From: Rugamonas aquatica
GTDB taxonomy: Bacteria; Pseudomonadota; Gammaproteobacteria; Burkholderiales; Burkholderiaceae_D
Assembly: GCF_009380215.1 (NCBI RefSeq)
Contig: NZ_WHUG01000002.1
Span: forward strand, 496,001 to 560,000
Direction: 5' to 3'
Length of the DNA stretch: 64,000 bases
This document shows positions 46,387 to 55,982 of the stretch, one piece after another. The notes beneath the pieces were generated by a model, which ran no database searches, was not told the origin of the DNA, and saw only the letters and a list, made by a program, of their open reading frames with translations. Position numbers and translations under genes: made by a program. Each line of letters opens with the position of its first letter. Positions within the stretch are counted from its first letter, which is position 1.

Positions 46387-46427
46387 CAAAACGCCCCGCC
46401 GGCTTGCGCCGGCAGGGCGTTTTTTTG
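46387..46427. terminator. bidirectional terminator between azoR and DUF3455 gene
   Basis: AAAACGCC... pairs with ...GGCGTTTT around an inner GCCGGC/GCCGGC stem, followed by a seven-T run on the plus strand. It lies 18 bp after the azoR stop. Confidence 0.85.
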
Positions 46428-46453
46428 CGTCCGGCGCGCTGCGGCGCGGCGCC

Positions 46454-46984
46454 TCAGCCGGCCACGTAGAAGCGGTACAGCGCCTTGTACGGCACGCGCG
46501 CCTGCTTGCCGAGGTCGGCGGCGGTGCAGCCGTCGGCCGGCGCCTTGCCGGCTTCGGTCGCCACGCGCTGCACGTAGCTGACGCGGCCCAACGCACCGTC
46601 GCCGCTGGCCGACTTGGCCGCCAGCAGCAGCCACGGGATGGCCTTGCCGGCCGGATCGTCCTGCTTGGCCTTGACCTCGCCGACCACCTTGCCGCCGTCA
46701 TTGCCCTCCCAGGTCGGCCCCGCGTAGTGCTTGCCGATGACGGCGCCGGCGGCGTCGAACAGCGCCGCCTCGGGCGCCTTGAACACCCATTCGGCCTGCG
46801 CCGGACCGGCCTTGGCCGCGCTGCACACATAGATCTGCACGCCGGTGGCGTTGGCCTCCAGCGACAGCCGCTGCCCGGCCGGCGGCTGCAGCGCGTCCGG
46901 CACCGCCACCGGCGGGAAAGCGGCACTGGCGCAGCCGGACAGGGCCGCCGCAATGGCTGCGGCGTGGAAAATGCGAGCGTTCAT
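46454..46984 (-). CDS. DUF3455 lipoprotein
   Basis: A 176-residue protein with a lipoprotein signal (MNARIFHAAAIAAALSGC, lipobox LSGC, Cys18). The DUF3455 body shows LQPPAGQRLSLEANATGVQIYVC, AEWVFKAPEAALFDAAG, KHYAGPTWEGNDGGKVVGEV, and the terminal VPYKALYRFYVAG. Family function is unknown. Two further cysteines may pair in the periplasm. Confidence 0.9.
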   Translation of the reverse strand: MNARIFHAAAIAAALSGCASAAFPPVAVPDALQPPAGQRLSLEANATGVQIYVCSAAKAGPAQAEWVFKAPEAALFDAAGAVIGKHYAGPTWEGNDGGKVVGEVKAKQDDPAGKAIPWLLLAAKSASGDGALGRVSYVQRVATEAGKAPADGCTAADLGKQARVPYKALYRFYVAG

Positions 46985-47109
46985 AGGTTTCCCTTCATCT
47001 TATTGAAAAAGCATTTTACGCAAATTCCTGCGGCTTGACCGATAATCATCACTATCGGCCCGCGCTATCGGGCAAAATCACCTACAGTTAAGCAAGCCTC
47101 GGAGCCCAC

Positions 47110-47997
47110 ATGAAACGGAACCTGCATCTGCTGATTATCGATCCGCAAAACGATTTTTGCGATCTGCCGGCCAGCTACCTGCCCGACAACCCGGCCACCC
47201 GCGCGCGCCACGCGCCGGCGCTGCCGGTGCCGGGCGCCCACCAGGACATGCTGCGCCTGGCCGGCCTGATCAACCGCGGCCGCGCCGGCCTGACCGCCAT
47301 CAGCATCACGCTCGACTCCCACCACCGCTTCGACATCGCCCACCCGACCTTCTGGATCGCCCGGGACGGCGCGCCGGTGGCGCCGTTCACCGAGATCAGC
47401 GCGGCCGACGTGCGGGCGGAAAAATTCCTGCCGCGCCATCCGGCCGCCTTGCCGCTGGCGCTGAACTACCTCGACAAGCTGGAAGCGGCCGGCCGCTACC
47501 GCCTGATGGTGTGGCCGGTGCACTGCGAAATCGGCACCTGGGGCAACAACGTCCACGACGACGTGCGCGCCGCCTACGGCGCCTGGGAAGAAGCGTCGCT
47601 GGGCATCGTCGCCAAGCTGGCCAAGGGTTCCAATCCGTGGACCGAACACTATTCCGCCGTCATGGCCGAAGTGCCGGACGCCGACGACCCGGACACCCAG
47701 CTCAACACCGGCTTCATCGCCACGCTGGCCGAGGCCGACCAGGTCTACATCGCCGGCGAGGCCGGCAGCCACTGCGTCAAGGCCACCGTCGAGCACATCG
47801 TCGAGCACCTGGGCCAGCCGCTGTCCAAGCTGGTGCTGCTGACCGACTGCATCAGCCCGGTCGCCGGCTTCGCGCCGCAATACCAGGCCTTCCTGCAGGC
47901 GATGCAGGCGCGCGGCGTGCAACTGATGCAGGCGGCCGACGTGCTGCCCGAACTGCTGGCCAACGCCAGCCGCGGGCTCGGAACGGATCCGGCATGA
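47110..47997 (+). CDS. isochorismatase-fold cysteine hydrolase, probable nicotinamidase
   Basis: A 295-residue hydrolase with a nicotinamidase-like triad: Asp11 (IIDPQNDF), Lys105 (AEKFLP) and Cys222 (GSHCVKAT). A metal-site-like segment TLDSHHRFDIAHP (residues 68-80) takes the place of the D-W-H-P-x-x-H motif of PncA. It is longer than classical PncA (~210 residues) owing to inserts. Its stop overlaps the pncB start by 4 bp (ATGA), which strongly supports conversion of nicotinamide to nicotinate for NAD salvage. Confidence 0.85.
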   Translation: MKRNLHLLIIDPQNDFCDLPASYLPDNPATRARHAPALPVPGAHQDMLRLAGLINRGRAGLTAISITLDSHHRFDIAHPTFWIARDGAPVAPFTEISAADVRAEKFLPRHPAALPLALNYLDKLEAAGRYRLMVWPVHCEIGTWGNNVHDDVRAAYGAWEEASLGIVAKLAKGSNPWTEHYSAVMAEVPDADDPDTQLNTGFIATLAEADQVYIAGEAGSHCVKATVEHIVEHLGQPLSKLVLLTDCISPVAGFAPQYQAFLQAMQARGVQLMQAADVLPELLANASRGLGTDPA

Positions 47998-49211
47998 ACC
48001 AGCCCATCATCCGCAGCCTGCTGGAAACCGATTTATACAAATTCACCATGTGGCAGGCGCTGTTCACCAGCGCCTACAACGACAACGAGGCGGAATACCG
48101 CTTCGTCTGCCGCAAGCCGCCCGCCATGCCGCTGGCGGAACTCAAGGACGCCCTGGTGCGCGAGGTGGAGCACCTGTGTTCGCTGAGCTTCCGCGAGGAA
48201 GAGCTCAACTACCTGCGCTCGCTACGCTACATCAAGTCCAGCTTTGTCGACTTCCTGTCCATCTTCCGCTTGCAGCAGCGCTTCATCCGTATCGAAGTGA
48301 ACGGCGAGGGACTGGACATCGTCGCGCGCGGACCGCAGATGCATGTGATGTTCTTCGAGATTTTCATACTGGCCATCGTCGGCCAGCTGCACGCCCGCCG
48401 CTATCCGCAGCAGCCTGCGCTGGAAGAGGGCCGGCGCCGGCTGGCCGCCAAGATCGCGCGCTTGCGCGCCTTCGAAGCCGAGGCGGCCACGCTGGAGGAT
48501 GTCCACCCGTTCGGCCTGGCCGACTATGGCCTGCGCCGCCGCTTCAGCAGCGACTGGCACGAGGAAGTCGTGCAGACGCTGGTGGCGCAGGTGCCCAGCT
48601 TGTTCAAGGGCACCAGCAACGTCTACCTGGCGATGAAGCTGGGGCTGACGCCGATCGGCACGGTCGCCCATGAATTCATGCAGACTTTTCAAGCCGTGCA
48701 CGACGTGCCGCTGCGCAATTCGCAAAAGGCGGCGCTGGAGGCCTGGGTGCAGACGTACCGGGGCGATCTCGGCGTGGCGCTCACCGACGTGGTCGGCATG
48801 GATGCCTTCCTGCGCGACTTCGACCTGTACTTCGCCAAGCTGTTCGACGGCCTGCGCCACGACTCGGGCGATCCGGCCGAGTGGGGCGAGAAGGCGCTGG
48901 CCCACTATGCCAGGCTGCGCATCGATGCGCACACCAAGCTGCTGGTGTTTTCGGACAGTCTCAACGTCGAAAAATCCATCGAGCTGTGGCGCCGCTTCGC
49001 GCCGCGCACCCAGGTCGCGTTCGGCATCGGCACCAACCTGACCCACGACTTCGGCCCGCAGTTCCCGGCGCTGGAAATCGTCATGAAGCTGGTGCGCTGC
49101 AATGGCAAGCCGGTCGCCAAGCTGTCCGACTCGCCGGGCAAGACCATCTGCGACGACCAGACCTTCCTCGCCTATCTGCGCAGCGTGTTCGACGTCGGCG
49201 GCAGCCGCTAG
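47994..49211 (+). CDS. pncB: nicotinate phosphoribosyltransferase
   Basis: A 405-residue enzyme making nicotinate mononucleotide from nicotinate and PRPP. The start MNQPIIRSLLETDLYKFTMWQ is typical. FKGTSNVYLAMKLGLTPIGTVAHEFMQ, LRHDSGDPAEWGEKAL and KLSDSPGKTICDDQTF are conserved active-site regions. Length matches E. coli PncB (400). It is translationally coupled to the upstream hydrolase. Confidence 0.96.
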   Translation: MNQPIIRSLLETDLYKFTMWQALFTSAYNDNEAEYRFVCRKPPAMPLAELKDALVREVEHLCSLSFREEELNYLRSLRYIKSSFVDFLSIFRLQQRFIRIEVNGEGLDIVARGPQMHVMFFEIFILAIVGQLHARRYPQQPALEEGRRRLAAKIARLRAFEAEAATLEDVHPFGLADYGLRRRFSSDWHEEVVQTLVAQVPSLFKGTSNVYLAMKLGLTPIGTVAHEFMQTFQAVHDVPLRNSQKAALEAWVQTYRGDLGVALTDVVGMDAFLRDFDLYFAKLFDGLRHDSGDPAEWGEKALAHYARLRIDAHTKLLVFSDSLNVEKSIELWRRFAPRTQVAFGIGTNLTHDFGPQFPALEIVMKLVRCNGKPVAKLSDSPGKTICDDQTFLAYLRSVFDVGGSR

Positions 49212-49366
49212 CGGCCCCGGGGGCGGGGGCCCGCGGACTTTCGCTCCGCATGGCGCCCGCTACACGCCGGTTTGACCCGGCTTGGTCGCACCGGCCTTGT
49301 TGCCCCGGGGCGCATCCGGCACACTGTCGGGCGTTGCCCATCCAGACATCCATCCAGACATCCATC

Positions 49367-50464
49367 ATGATCCCGCTTACCCCACCGTCCAGGTCGCGCT
49401 GGCGCCGCTTTGCCGACGACCTGCTTCTGACCATCCTGCTCAACACCTGCGCCGGCGTGCTGGTGGACCTGGTGTTCGGCCAGCGGCAAGAGCTGTATAG
49501 CCAGGTGGTGTACTCGCTGACGGTCGGCGTGGTCGCGGTGGCGATCATCGACGGCGCCCGGCTGCTGCTGGGGGACCATCCGGCGCAGCAGCGGCGCTGG
49601 CGCATGCCGCTGCTGGCGCTGGGCGTCGCCAGCGCGCTGGTCGGCCATTTCAGCGCGCTGCTGATCGGCGGGCTGGTCATGGGCGACAGCTGGCCGGCGC
49701 AGGCGCGCTATCCGGCCTGGAAATTCCATACCATCCTGTTCGCGCTGCTGTCGGTCGGCGCGACCATGTTGCTGATACTGAACCGCGAGCGGCTGGAGCG
49801 CATCAGCGCCGAGCGCGGCGAAGCGCGGGCCCGCGCCGACGCCGTCGAGCGCCAGGCCCTGCAGGCGCAGCTGCGCTTGCTGCAGGCGCAGATCGAACCG
49901 CATATGCTGTTCAACACCCTGGCCAATCTGCAGGGATTGATCGAGCGCGATCCGCGCCAGGCCACGCATATGCTCGGCCAGCTGATGCTGTACCTGCGCG
50001 CCAACCTGGCCGCGACGCGCCGCGAGCACATCGCGCTGGCGCAGGAGTTCGACGCGATCGCAGCCTATCTGGCGCTGATGAACATGCGCATGGGCGCGCG
50101 CCTGCGCTACCACTGCGTGTTGCCGGAGCCGCTGCGCGCCGCGCAAGTGCCGCCGATGCTGCTGCAACCGCTGGTCGAGAACGCCATCGTCCACGGCCTG
50201 GAACCGAAGATCGAAGGAGGCGAGATCGCCGTGGTCGCCGCCGAGCGCGACGGCGCGCTGCAGATCACCGTGATCGACACCGGCCTGGGTTTGCCCGACG
50301 ATGACGCCGCCGCGCCCGGTGCCGACGACAGCCGCGGCGTCGGCGTCGGCACCACCCGCGAGCGCCTGCAGGTGCTGTACGGCGAACGCGCCAGCCTGGT
50401 GCTGGCGGCCCATCAACCACACGGCGTGCTGGCCCGCCTGACACTGCCATTGGAGTTTGCATGA
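49367..50464 (+). CDS. LytS/YehU-type sensor histidine kinase
   Basis: A 365-residue membrane kinase. Four hydrophobic segments occupy residues ~15-140. A short coiled coil (RAEARARADAVERQALQAQLRLLQ) leads into the His_kinase domain, with the phospho-accepting His in QIEPHMLFNTLANLQ, the N-box LQPLVENAIVHGLEP and G-boxes GLGLPDD and GVGVGTTRERL. The start at 49367 follows a tandem CATCCAGACATC repeat and has no clear ribosome site. It overlaps the response regulator gene by 4 bp. Confidence 0.92.
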   Translation: MIPLTPPSRSRWRRFADDLLLTILLNTCAGVLVDLVFGQRQELYSQVVYSLTVGVVAVAIIDGARLLLGDHPAQQRRWRMPLLALGVASALVGHFSALLIGGLVMGDSWPAQARYPAWKFHTILFALLSVGATMLLILNRERLERISAERGEARARADAVERQALQAQLRLLQAQIEPHMLFNTLANLQGLIERDPRQATHMLGQLMLYLRANLAATRREHIALAQEFDAIAAYLALMNMRMGARLRYHCVLPEPLRAAQVPPMLLQPLVENAIVHGLEPKIEGGEIAVVAAERDGALQITVIDTGLGLPDDDAAAPGADDSRGVGVGTTRERLQVLYGERASLVLAAHQPHGVLARLTLPLEFA

Positions 50465-51303
50465 ACGCCACCAGCCCTGAACGGCAAGCGCGCACGGTCC
50501 GCGCGCTGATCGCCGAAGATGAACCGATCCTGGCGGATGTGCTCGCGCAAACGCTGCGGCAGTTGTGGCCGGAGCTTGCACTGTTGCCGATCGCGGCCAA
50601 TGGCGTCGCCGCGGTGGAGACGGCGCTGTCACTGCGGCCCGACATCCTGTTCCTCGACATCAAGATGCCCGGCCAGACGGGACTGGAGGCCGCCCAGCAA
50701 CTGGCCGAGCGCTGGGACGGCGGCGCCTTTCCTTTGATCGTTTTCGTCACCGCCTACGATGGCTACGCGGTGCAGGCGTTCGAGCAGGCGGCGCTGGATT
50801 ATGTGCTGAAGCCGGTCGACGCCGCGCGCCTGGCGCGCACCGTCCATCGCTTGCAAGCCCGCTTGGCGGCCGACGCGGCGCCGGCAGCGCCGGCATGGCT
50901 CGGCGACGACGGCCTGGCGCGGCTGGCGGCGCAAATGCGCGCGCTGCTGCCTGCGCCGGCCACAGCGGCGAAGGCGCGGCTGAACGTGATCCGCGCGTCG
51001 GTGGGCAACAATATGGTGCGGCTGATACCGGTGGCGGACGTGCTGTATTTCCAGGCCCTGGACAAGTATGTCGAGGTCGTCACCGTCGAAGGCAATGCGC
51101 TGATCCGCGTCAGCCTGAAGGAATTGCTGGCACAACTCGACAGCGCGCAATTTGCCCAGATCAGCCGCAGCTGCATCGCCAACCTGCAGCACCTGACGGC
51201 GGCCAGCCGCGAAGACAACGGCCGGCTGACACTGCACGTGCGCGGGACGGCGGCCAGGTTGCCGGTCAGTCCGCTGTTCGCGCATCTGTTCCGCCAGATG
51301 TGA
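50461..51303 (+). CDS. LytTR-family response regulator
   Basis: A 280-residue regulator. The receiver domain (residues ~15-135) has acidic residues EDEP, the phosphorylation site in ILFLDIKMPGQTG (Asp ~62) and the switch Thr in IVFVTAYDGYA. After a linker, the LytTR DNA-binding domain (~175-280) shows VLYFQALDKYVEVVT and QFAQISRSCIANLQHLTA. It pairs with the kinase just upstream; such pairs often control peptide uptake or surface genes, unknown here. Confidence 0.94.
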   Translation: MNATSPERQARTVRALIAEDEPILADVLAQTLRQLWPELALLPIAANGVAAVETALSLRPDILFLDIKMPGQTGLEAAQQLAERWDGGAFPLIVFVTAYDGYAVQAFEQAALDYVLKPVDAARLARTVHRLQARLAADAAPAAPAWLGDDGLARLAAQMRALLPAPATAAKARLNVIRASVGNNMVRLIPVADVLYFQALDKYVEVVTVEGNALIRVSLKELLAQLDSAQFAQISRSCIANLQHLTAASREDNGRLTLHVRGTAARLPVSPLFAHLFRQM

Positions 51304-51545
51304 GTTCAGCAACAATGAGGCGCGAATCTGGCCATGCCGTCCCGCTGCATCGCCAGGCCATGGACATCCACGCCCGATTTACGGTTAGAATGACTTTATG
51401 CCAAGGATATTGACCGACTGCCGAATTCGCTACGCTGGCGGGCCACGCAGCCATGTCCATGGCGCGCGCGCCCAGCGCGCGCAGGGTATGGATTTCACCT
51501 GCCTGGCCGCCATGCGCCGGGCATGCCAGCATCGGGCGGCCTGAC

Positions 51546-53846
51546 ATGGACGGCATGCGCTACCTCTATCTGACCAACGCCGCCATGTTTGTCGTGATCG
51601 GGGTGGCGCTGCTGCTGGTGTGGCGCCGCCACCGCAGCCAGGGCTTCGCCCGCGACATGGGCTGCTCGACGCTGTTCGCCTCGCTGCTGGCGTTCGGCTA
51701 CCTGGTGCACACCGAAGCGGCCGCGCCGTACGGCATGCTGGGGCTGCCGCTGATACTGGCCGGCGCCATCGGCAACCTGATCTTCCTCGCGTCCAGCGTG
51801 ACCCAGCTGGCGGCCCGCCGCCTGCCGCGCAACGCCGCCATCGCCATCGGCGTGGGCGCCGCCGTCGCGCTGCTGGCGCCGGCGGCGGCCGACAAGCTGC
51901 TGTTCTGGCCATTGTTCAACATGGCCGTGCTGATGGGCACCGGCGTGCTGGCGGTGCGCTGGCTGTGGCGCACCCATGCGCTGGAACGGCTGGTCGGACC
52001 GCTGCTGATCCTGCTCGCGCTGAACCAGCTGCTGCTGGTGCTGTACGGCGAGCGGGGCGTGGCCGCCAACATCTTCTTCGCCACCTTGCTGCGCGCCGCC
52101 ATCGGCACCGTCTCCGTGCTGTCGGCGCTGGAAGGCGCGCTGCGCGACGCCGGCAAGCTGGCGGCGCGCTTCCAGCTGCTGACCGAACACTCGGTGCAGG
52201 GCGTGGTCGTCACCGACGGCCTGCGCATCCTGTACGCCAACCCGGCGGTGCGCGGCATCTACGGCATGCCGCTGGGGCAGGGCAACTACGTGGTGTTTGC
52301 CGACCTGCCGCCGGAAAGCTTCAGCGACGAGCAGTTGCAGCGCCAGCACCGCCTGCTGCAGGAGGGCAAGCTCGACATCGCCAACTGGGAAGGCCGGCGC
52401 GAAGTGGCGGGCGGGCGCGAGCTGGAGTTGCGCTTCGAAGCGTGGCGGGTCGAATGGGACGGCGTGGCCGCCACGCAAATCCTGATCACCGACGACACCG
52501 AACGCAACGCCAGCGCCCGCGCGCTGGTGCACCAGGCCACGCACGACAAGCTGACCGGCCTGCCCAACCGCACCGTGCTGATGCAGCGCCTGCGCGAATA
52601 CTGCTATCTGGCCGACGGCTCGCTGCACTGCACGCTGGTGGTGCTGAACATCGACCGCTTCAAGCTGTTCAACCAGAGCCAGGGCCATGTCACCGGCGAC
52701 CACGTGCTGAAAGCCTTCGCCGCCAAGCTCAAGGAAGCGCTGGGCGCGCGCGCCGAACTGATACGGCTGGGCGGCGACGAATTTGCCATCGTCGACCCCG
52801 ACGAAGGCAATGCGCGCGACATCGCCGAGCGCCTGCATAGCGCCTGCGTGCAGGCGATCAAGGTGCCGGCCGGCGAATACTTCATCGACGCCTCGATGGG
52901 CATGGCGGTCTTCCCCGAGAACGCCGGCAACGCCGAAGCGCTGCTGCGCGCCGCCAACGCCGCCATGTACCAGGCCAAGCGCACGCCGGGCACGGCGCTG
53001 GCGATGGCCGAGCAGCGCTTCGAGCAGATGTCGAGCAAGTCGCTGGACAACGAACAGGCGCTGCGCAAGGGCATCCGCAACCACGAAATCTACCTCGACT
53101 ACCAGCCCAAGATCGACGCCGTCAGCGGCAGGCTGCTCGGCTTCGAGGCGCTGGCGCGCTGGATGCGGCCGGGCGTGGGCATGGTCAGCCCGGTGGAATT
53201 CATCGCCATCGCCGAGCGCACCGGCCTGATCCCGGAGCTGGGCGCCATGTTGCTGGAGCAAGCCTGCCGCCAGATCGCCGCCTGGTGCGCCGAGCTGGGC
53301 GACTGCATGCCGGTGGCGGTCAACGTCTCGCCGATGCAGCTGCTGAACCGGGGCTTTTTGCAACTGGTCGAACGCGTGCTGAGCGAGACCGGCATCCCGC
53401 CGCGCTGCCTGACGCTGGAGATCACCGAAAGCGCGGCGGTCGACAACCTCGACGACACGCAGCTGCAGTTGCAGCAGCTCAGCGCGCTGGGCATCGATGT
53501 GGCGATGGATGATTTCGGCACGGGGTTTTCGTCGCTGAGCATGTTGCGCCAGCTGCCGCTGAGCACAGTGAAAATCGACCGCGGCCTGATCGACCCGCTG
53601 CCGGCGCCGGACGCGGTGGCGGTGGTGATGGCGATCTGCCAGCTGGCGGCCGCGCTCGACCTGCAAGTGGTGGCCGAAGGCATCGAAACGCTGGAGCAAG
53701 CGGTGGCCGCGCGCGACGCCGGATGTCACGCGCTGCAAGGCTTCTTCTACGCGCGGCCGCTGACGGTGGCCGACGCCGGCGAATGGATGCGGCGCCAGCA
53801 GGCCGGCGCCGACAGCGGCGGAGTGGCCGGGCTGCTGGCCGGCTGA
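51546..53846 (+). CDS. membrane PAS-GGDEF-EAL cyclic-di-GMP protein
   Basis: A 766-residue protein. Several transmembrane helices fill residues ~5-200, a PAS-like domain ~210-330, a GGDEF domain ~340-500 with intact RLGGDEFAI, and an EAL domain ~520-750 with GFEALARW, AVNVSPMQL, EITESAAVDN, MDDFGTGFSS and VAEGIET. Both catalytic motifs look intact, so it may make and degrade c-di-GMP. The start at 51546 (MDGMRYLYL) is chosen; Met at 51555 is an alternative. The 242 bp before it hold no other gene. Confidence 0.92.
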   Translation: MDGMRYLYLTNAAMFVVIGVALLLVWRRHRSQGFARDMGCSTLFASLLAFGYLVHTEAAAPYGMLGLPLILAGAIGNLIFLASSVTQLAARRLPRNAAIAIGVGAAVALLAPAAADKLLFWPLFNMAVLMGTGVLAVRWLWRTHALERLVGPLLILLALNQLLLVLYGERGVAANIFFATLLRAAIGTVSVLSALEGALRDAGKLAARFQLLTEHSVQGVVVTDGLRILYANPAVRGIYGMPLGQGNYVVFADLPPESFSDEQLQRQHRLLQEGKLDIANWEGRREVAGGRELELRFEAWRVEWDGVAATQILITDDTERNASARALVHQATHDKLTGLPNRTVLMQRLREYCYLADGSLHCTLVVLNIDRFKLFNQSQGHVTGDHVLKAFAAKLKEALGARAELIRLGGDEFAIVDPDEGNARDIAERLHSACVQAIKVPAGEYFIDASMGMAVFPENAGNAEALLRAANAAMYQAKRTPGTALAMAEQRFEQMSSKSLDNEQALRKGIRNHEIYLDYQPKIDAVSGRLLGFEALARWMRPGVGMVSPVEFIAIAERTGLIPELGAMLLEQACRQIAAWCAELGDCMPVAVNVSPMQLLNRGFLQLVERVLSETGIPPRCLTLEITESAAVDNLDDTQLQLQQLSALGIDVAMDDFGTGFSSLSMLRQLPLSTVKIDRGLIDPLPAPDAVAVVMAICQLAAALDLQVVAEGIETLEQAVAARDAGCHALQGFFYARPLTVADAGEWMRRQQAGADSGGVAGLLAG

Positions 53847-54149
53847 CTACGCCGCCTGGGAGCCGAAGCCGCCCATGATGGCGTCGGCTTTCTGGCCCTC
53901 GTCTTCATCGTAGATATCGATGGTCAGCATGGCGCCGCTGCGCTGGCGGGCTTGCGCGGCGGCGGCCGGGCCGCCCGGCGTGAGGGAGTCGAGCAGGTTG
54001 CCGACCATGCTGGTCGACACGCTCGGCGGCAGCGTCGTATGCTTGGTCAGCTTGACGCAGGACGGCGGAAAGCCGCTGGCCAGCAGGGCGCTGCGGGCGC
54101 TCTCGGCGTCCGTCACCTGTTCGAAGTTGCGATGGATGGTGCGGGTCAT
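53847..54149 (-). CDS. hypothetical protein, 100 aa
   Basis: A small soluble protein preceded by the strong site AAGGAGG. The start TRTIHRNFEQVTDAESARSALLASGFPPSCVKLTK resembles the strand-helix unit of general stress proteins in which a residue pair 'sampling' domain follows a divergence in charge; the second half (LLDSLTPGGPAAAAQARQRSGAMLTIDIYDEDEGQKADAIM) gives another such unit. This suggests two ferredoxin-like halves. No function assigned. Confidence 0.7.
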   Translation of the reverse strand: MTRTIHRNFEQVTDAESARSALLASGFPPSCVKLTKHTTLPPSVSTSMVGNLLDSLTPGGPAAAAQARQRSGAMLTIDIYDEDEGQKADAIMGGFGSQAA

Positions 54150-54188
54150 GATGAGCCTCCTTCTTGAGACTGCACGGCCGTGGGCGGC

Positions 54189-54488
54189 TTAAAAGCCGGA
54201 GACCACGGTTTCGAAATGTTCCACTTTCGGTGGCAGGGCGAAATGGCTGCCCACCAGCCCGCGCCAGGCCAGGAAGCCCTGGCTGCCGCGAAAATCTGCC
54301 GTATGATGCTCGATCGTCTGCCAGCCCACCACCAGATGATAGGTATCGGGCACCTCGATATCGCGGTCCAGGCGCATCGACAGGCAGCCGGTGGCGTTCT
54401 TAAACACTGGCACCGCTTCGGCCACCGCCGCCTGGAAGGCTGCGTGCGATTCGGGTTTGATGTACAGCTCGGCGACTTCATAAATCAT
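54189..54488 (-). CDS. antibiotic biosynthesis monooxygenase (ABM)-domain protein
   Basis: A 99-residue dimeric alpha/beta-barrel type protein: MIYEVAELYIKPESHAAFQAAVAEAVPVFKNATGCLSMRL and YHLVVGWQTIEHHTADFRGSQGFLAWRGL fit the ABM family. Members range from quinol monooxygenases to enzymes of unknown role. It lies 27 bp downstream of the TetR gene in the same direction and may be controlled by it. Confidence 0.88.
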   Translation of the reverse strand: MIYEVAELYIKPESHAAFQAAVAEAVPVFKNATGCLSMRLDRDIEVPDTYHLVVGWQTIEHHTADFRGSQGFLAWRGLVGSHFALPPKVEHFETVVSGF

Positions 54489-54515
54489 CAGGCATTCCTT
54501 TCAAGATATATGCCT

Positions 54516-55160
54516 CTATTGTGCCTCAAGCGCGGCCGGCGTGCGCAGGATGAACAACATCGCCTGTTGCGTCAGTTGCTGGATATCGGCGCCGCTGCCG
54601 GGCTTGTACCACTGGACCGTCCAGTTCAGCGCGCCGAAGATCAGCAGGCGGTCGAATTGCGAAGGCATGGCCCAGTCGCCGGAGCGGTGCAGGGCGGCGA
54701 TGGCGTGGTCCCAGACGGCCTCGTAGCGGTCCTTGAGCGCGACGATGCGTTCGCGCGAGGCGGCGTCCAGCGAGCGCCATTCGTACAGCAGCACGGCGAT
54801 GAAATGGTGGTCGGGCGCCAGCAGCGTGTGCAGGTGGGCTTCGACCAGCTTGCGCAGCAGTTCGCACGGCGGCAGCGGCTGGCGGGCGATGGCCTCGATC
54901 TCGGCCAGCGAATGGGCCAGGCCTTGCTCCATGATGGCGGCCAGGATGTCCTGCTTGGTCTTGAAATGGTAGAACCAGCTGCCGGCCTGGATGCCGGCGG
55001 CGGCCGCGATATCGCGCACGGTGGTGTTGTCGTAGCCCTTGGTGCGGAACAGCTGGGCCGATTTCTCGATCAATTCCGCGCGCAAGCCGCCGCCTTCCCC
55101 TTTCTGGGGCCGGCCGCGTTTCTTCGGGCTGGGGGCGGCATGGATGGCGGCATCGGGCAT
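54516..55160 (-). CDS. TetR-family transcriptional regulator
   Basis: A 214-residue repressor type. After a basic N-terminal tail (SPKKRGRPQKG, an AT-hook-like GRP core), the TetR helix-turn-helix reads LIEKSAQLFRTKGYDNTTVRDIAAAAGIQAGSWFYHFKTKQDIL. The ligand domain follows with a C-terminal pattern like the YrhI/TetR_C group. The start at 55160 is chosen; in-frame codons up to 55334 run through non-coding DNA. The 301-bp gap to ssrA holds the ssrA promoter but no gene. Confidence 0.9.
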   Translation of the reverse strand: MPDAAIHAAPSPKKRGRPQKGEGGGLRAELIEKSAQLFRTKGYDNTTVRDIAAAAGIQAGSWFYHFKTKQDILAAIMEQGLAHSLAEIEAIARQPLPPCELLRKLVEAHLHTLLAPDHHFIAVLLYEWRSLDAASRERIVALKDRYEAVWDHAIAALHRSGDWAMPSQFDRLLIFGALNWTVQWYKPGSGADIQQLTQQAMLFILRTPAALEAQ

Positions 55161-55461
55161 GGCGTAGGGCAGGCGCAGAGATGATAGCTGCCATTTTAAT
55201 GCAGGGACTCGGGCAAGTTGCAGAATCTCGTCCGTGGCGCGAGATTTTGTGTTGCGCCGCAGCAAAATGGCAGATTGGGGGGAATTGGTGCCGGTATATT
55301 TCCCGACCGCCGGCGCCGGTAGTAGCCGCCTCAAGAGGCGCTAATTGGTCGTTCTGTGTGAGAACTGCGCCCACTATAACGGGCAAATATGACGGGCGTT
55401 TGACGTGCTGTTCAGAGGGAAGGTGCGTGGCCGGGCAAAGTGCGGTAGAATGGAGATCTGT

Positions 55462-55821
55462 GGGGACGACCTGGTTTCGACGTGGGTTGCAAAGCAGAAC
55501 AGGGCATACCGAGGCCTGGCTACCTCGTAAATACACCCAGAAAAACTTAACTGCAAACGATAACTCGTACGCACTGGCAGCTTAATTGCTGTTAGCTCCT
55601 AAACGCTTCTTCCCTGGGGCGGACCGTTAAAAGTCATGGAGTCATTTACAGGGAATCGCACTGTGAGGGGTCACTTCAATCCGTGCTAAATCTAAGGTGA
55701 ATCGCTAGTCCAAAACGTGCACGTCCGTGTTGTACTGGTTAAATTAAATGATAGTGCTAAGTATGTAGAACTGTCTGTAGAGTGCTTGCGGACGCGGGTT
55801 CGATTCCCGCCGTCTCCACCA
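55462..55821 (+). ncRNA. ssrA: transfer-messenger RNA (tmRNA)
   Basis: The 5' end GGGGACGACCTGG and 3' end CGGGTTCGATTCCCGCCGTCTCCACCA form the tRNA-like part, with T-arm GGTTCGATTCC and encoded CCA. The tag frame starts at GCA 55553 and stops at TAA 55585, giving ANDNSYALAA, close to the betaproteobacterial tag ANDENYALAA. TAGAAT at 55446-55451 could be the -10. tmRNA rescues stalled ribosomes. Its 3' end is the integration site of the island. Confidence 0.97.
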
Positions 55822-55842
55822 CCGAATCATCTAGTAGCATCT

Positions 55843-55872
55843 AACGCCGTCCAAGTGACGGCGTTTTCTTTT
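55843..55872 (+). terminator. Rho-independent terminator of ssrA
   Basis: AACGCCGTC / GACGGCGTT stem (9 bp, 5-nt loop) followed by TTCTTTTG, 21 bp after the tmRNA CCA. Confidence 0.85.
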
Positions 55873-55982
55873 GTAAGTTCAAGCACTTACCCTCCAAGCA
55901 AGTCTTGCCAAGTCCAGCCCAGTCCAAGCACAATGGGGGTATTAGCGGGGGTATCCCCGGAAAACGAACCAAGGAGAATTGG

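Noticed and set aside
49338..49365. tandem CATCCAGACATC repeat before the LytS gene
   Set aside because: Only two units next to the start codon; not enough for a regulatory claim.
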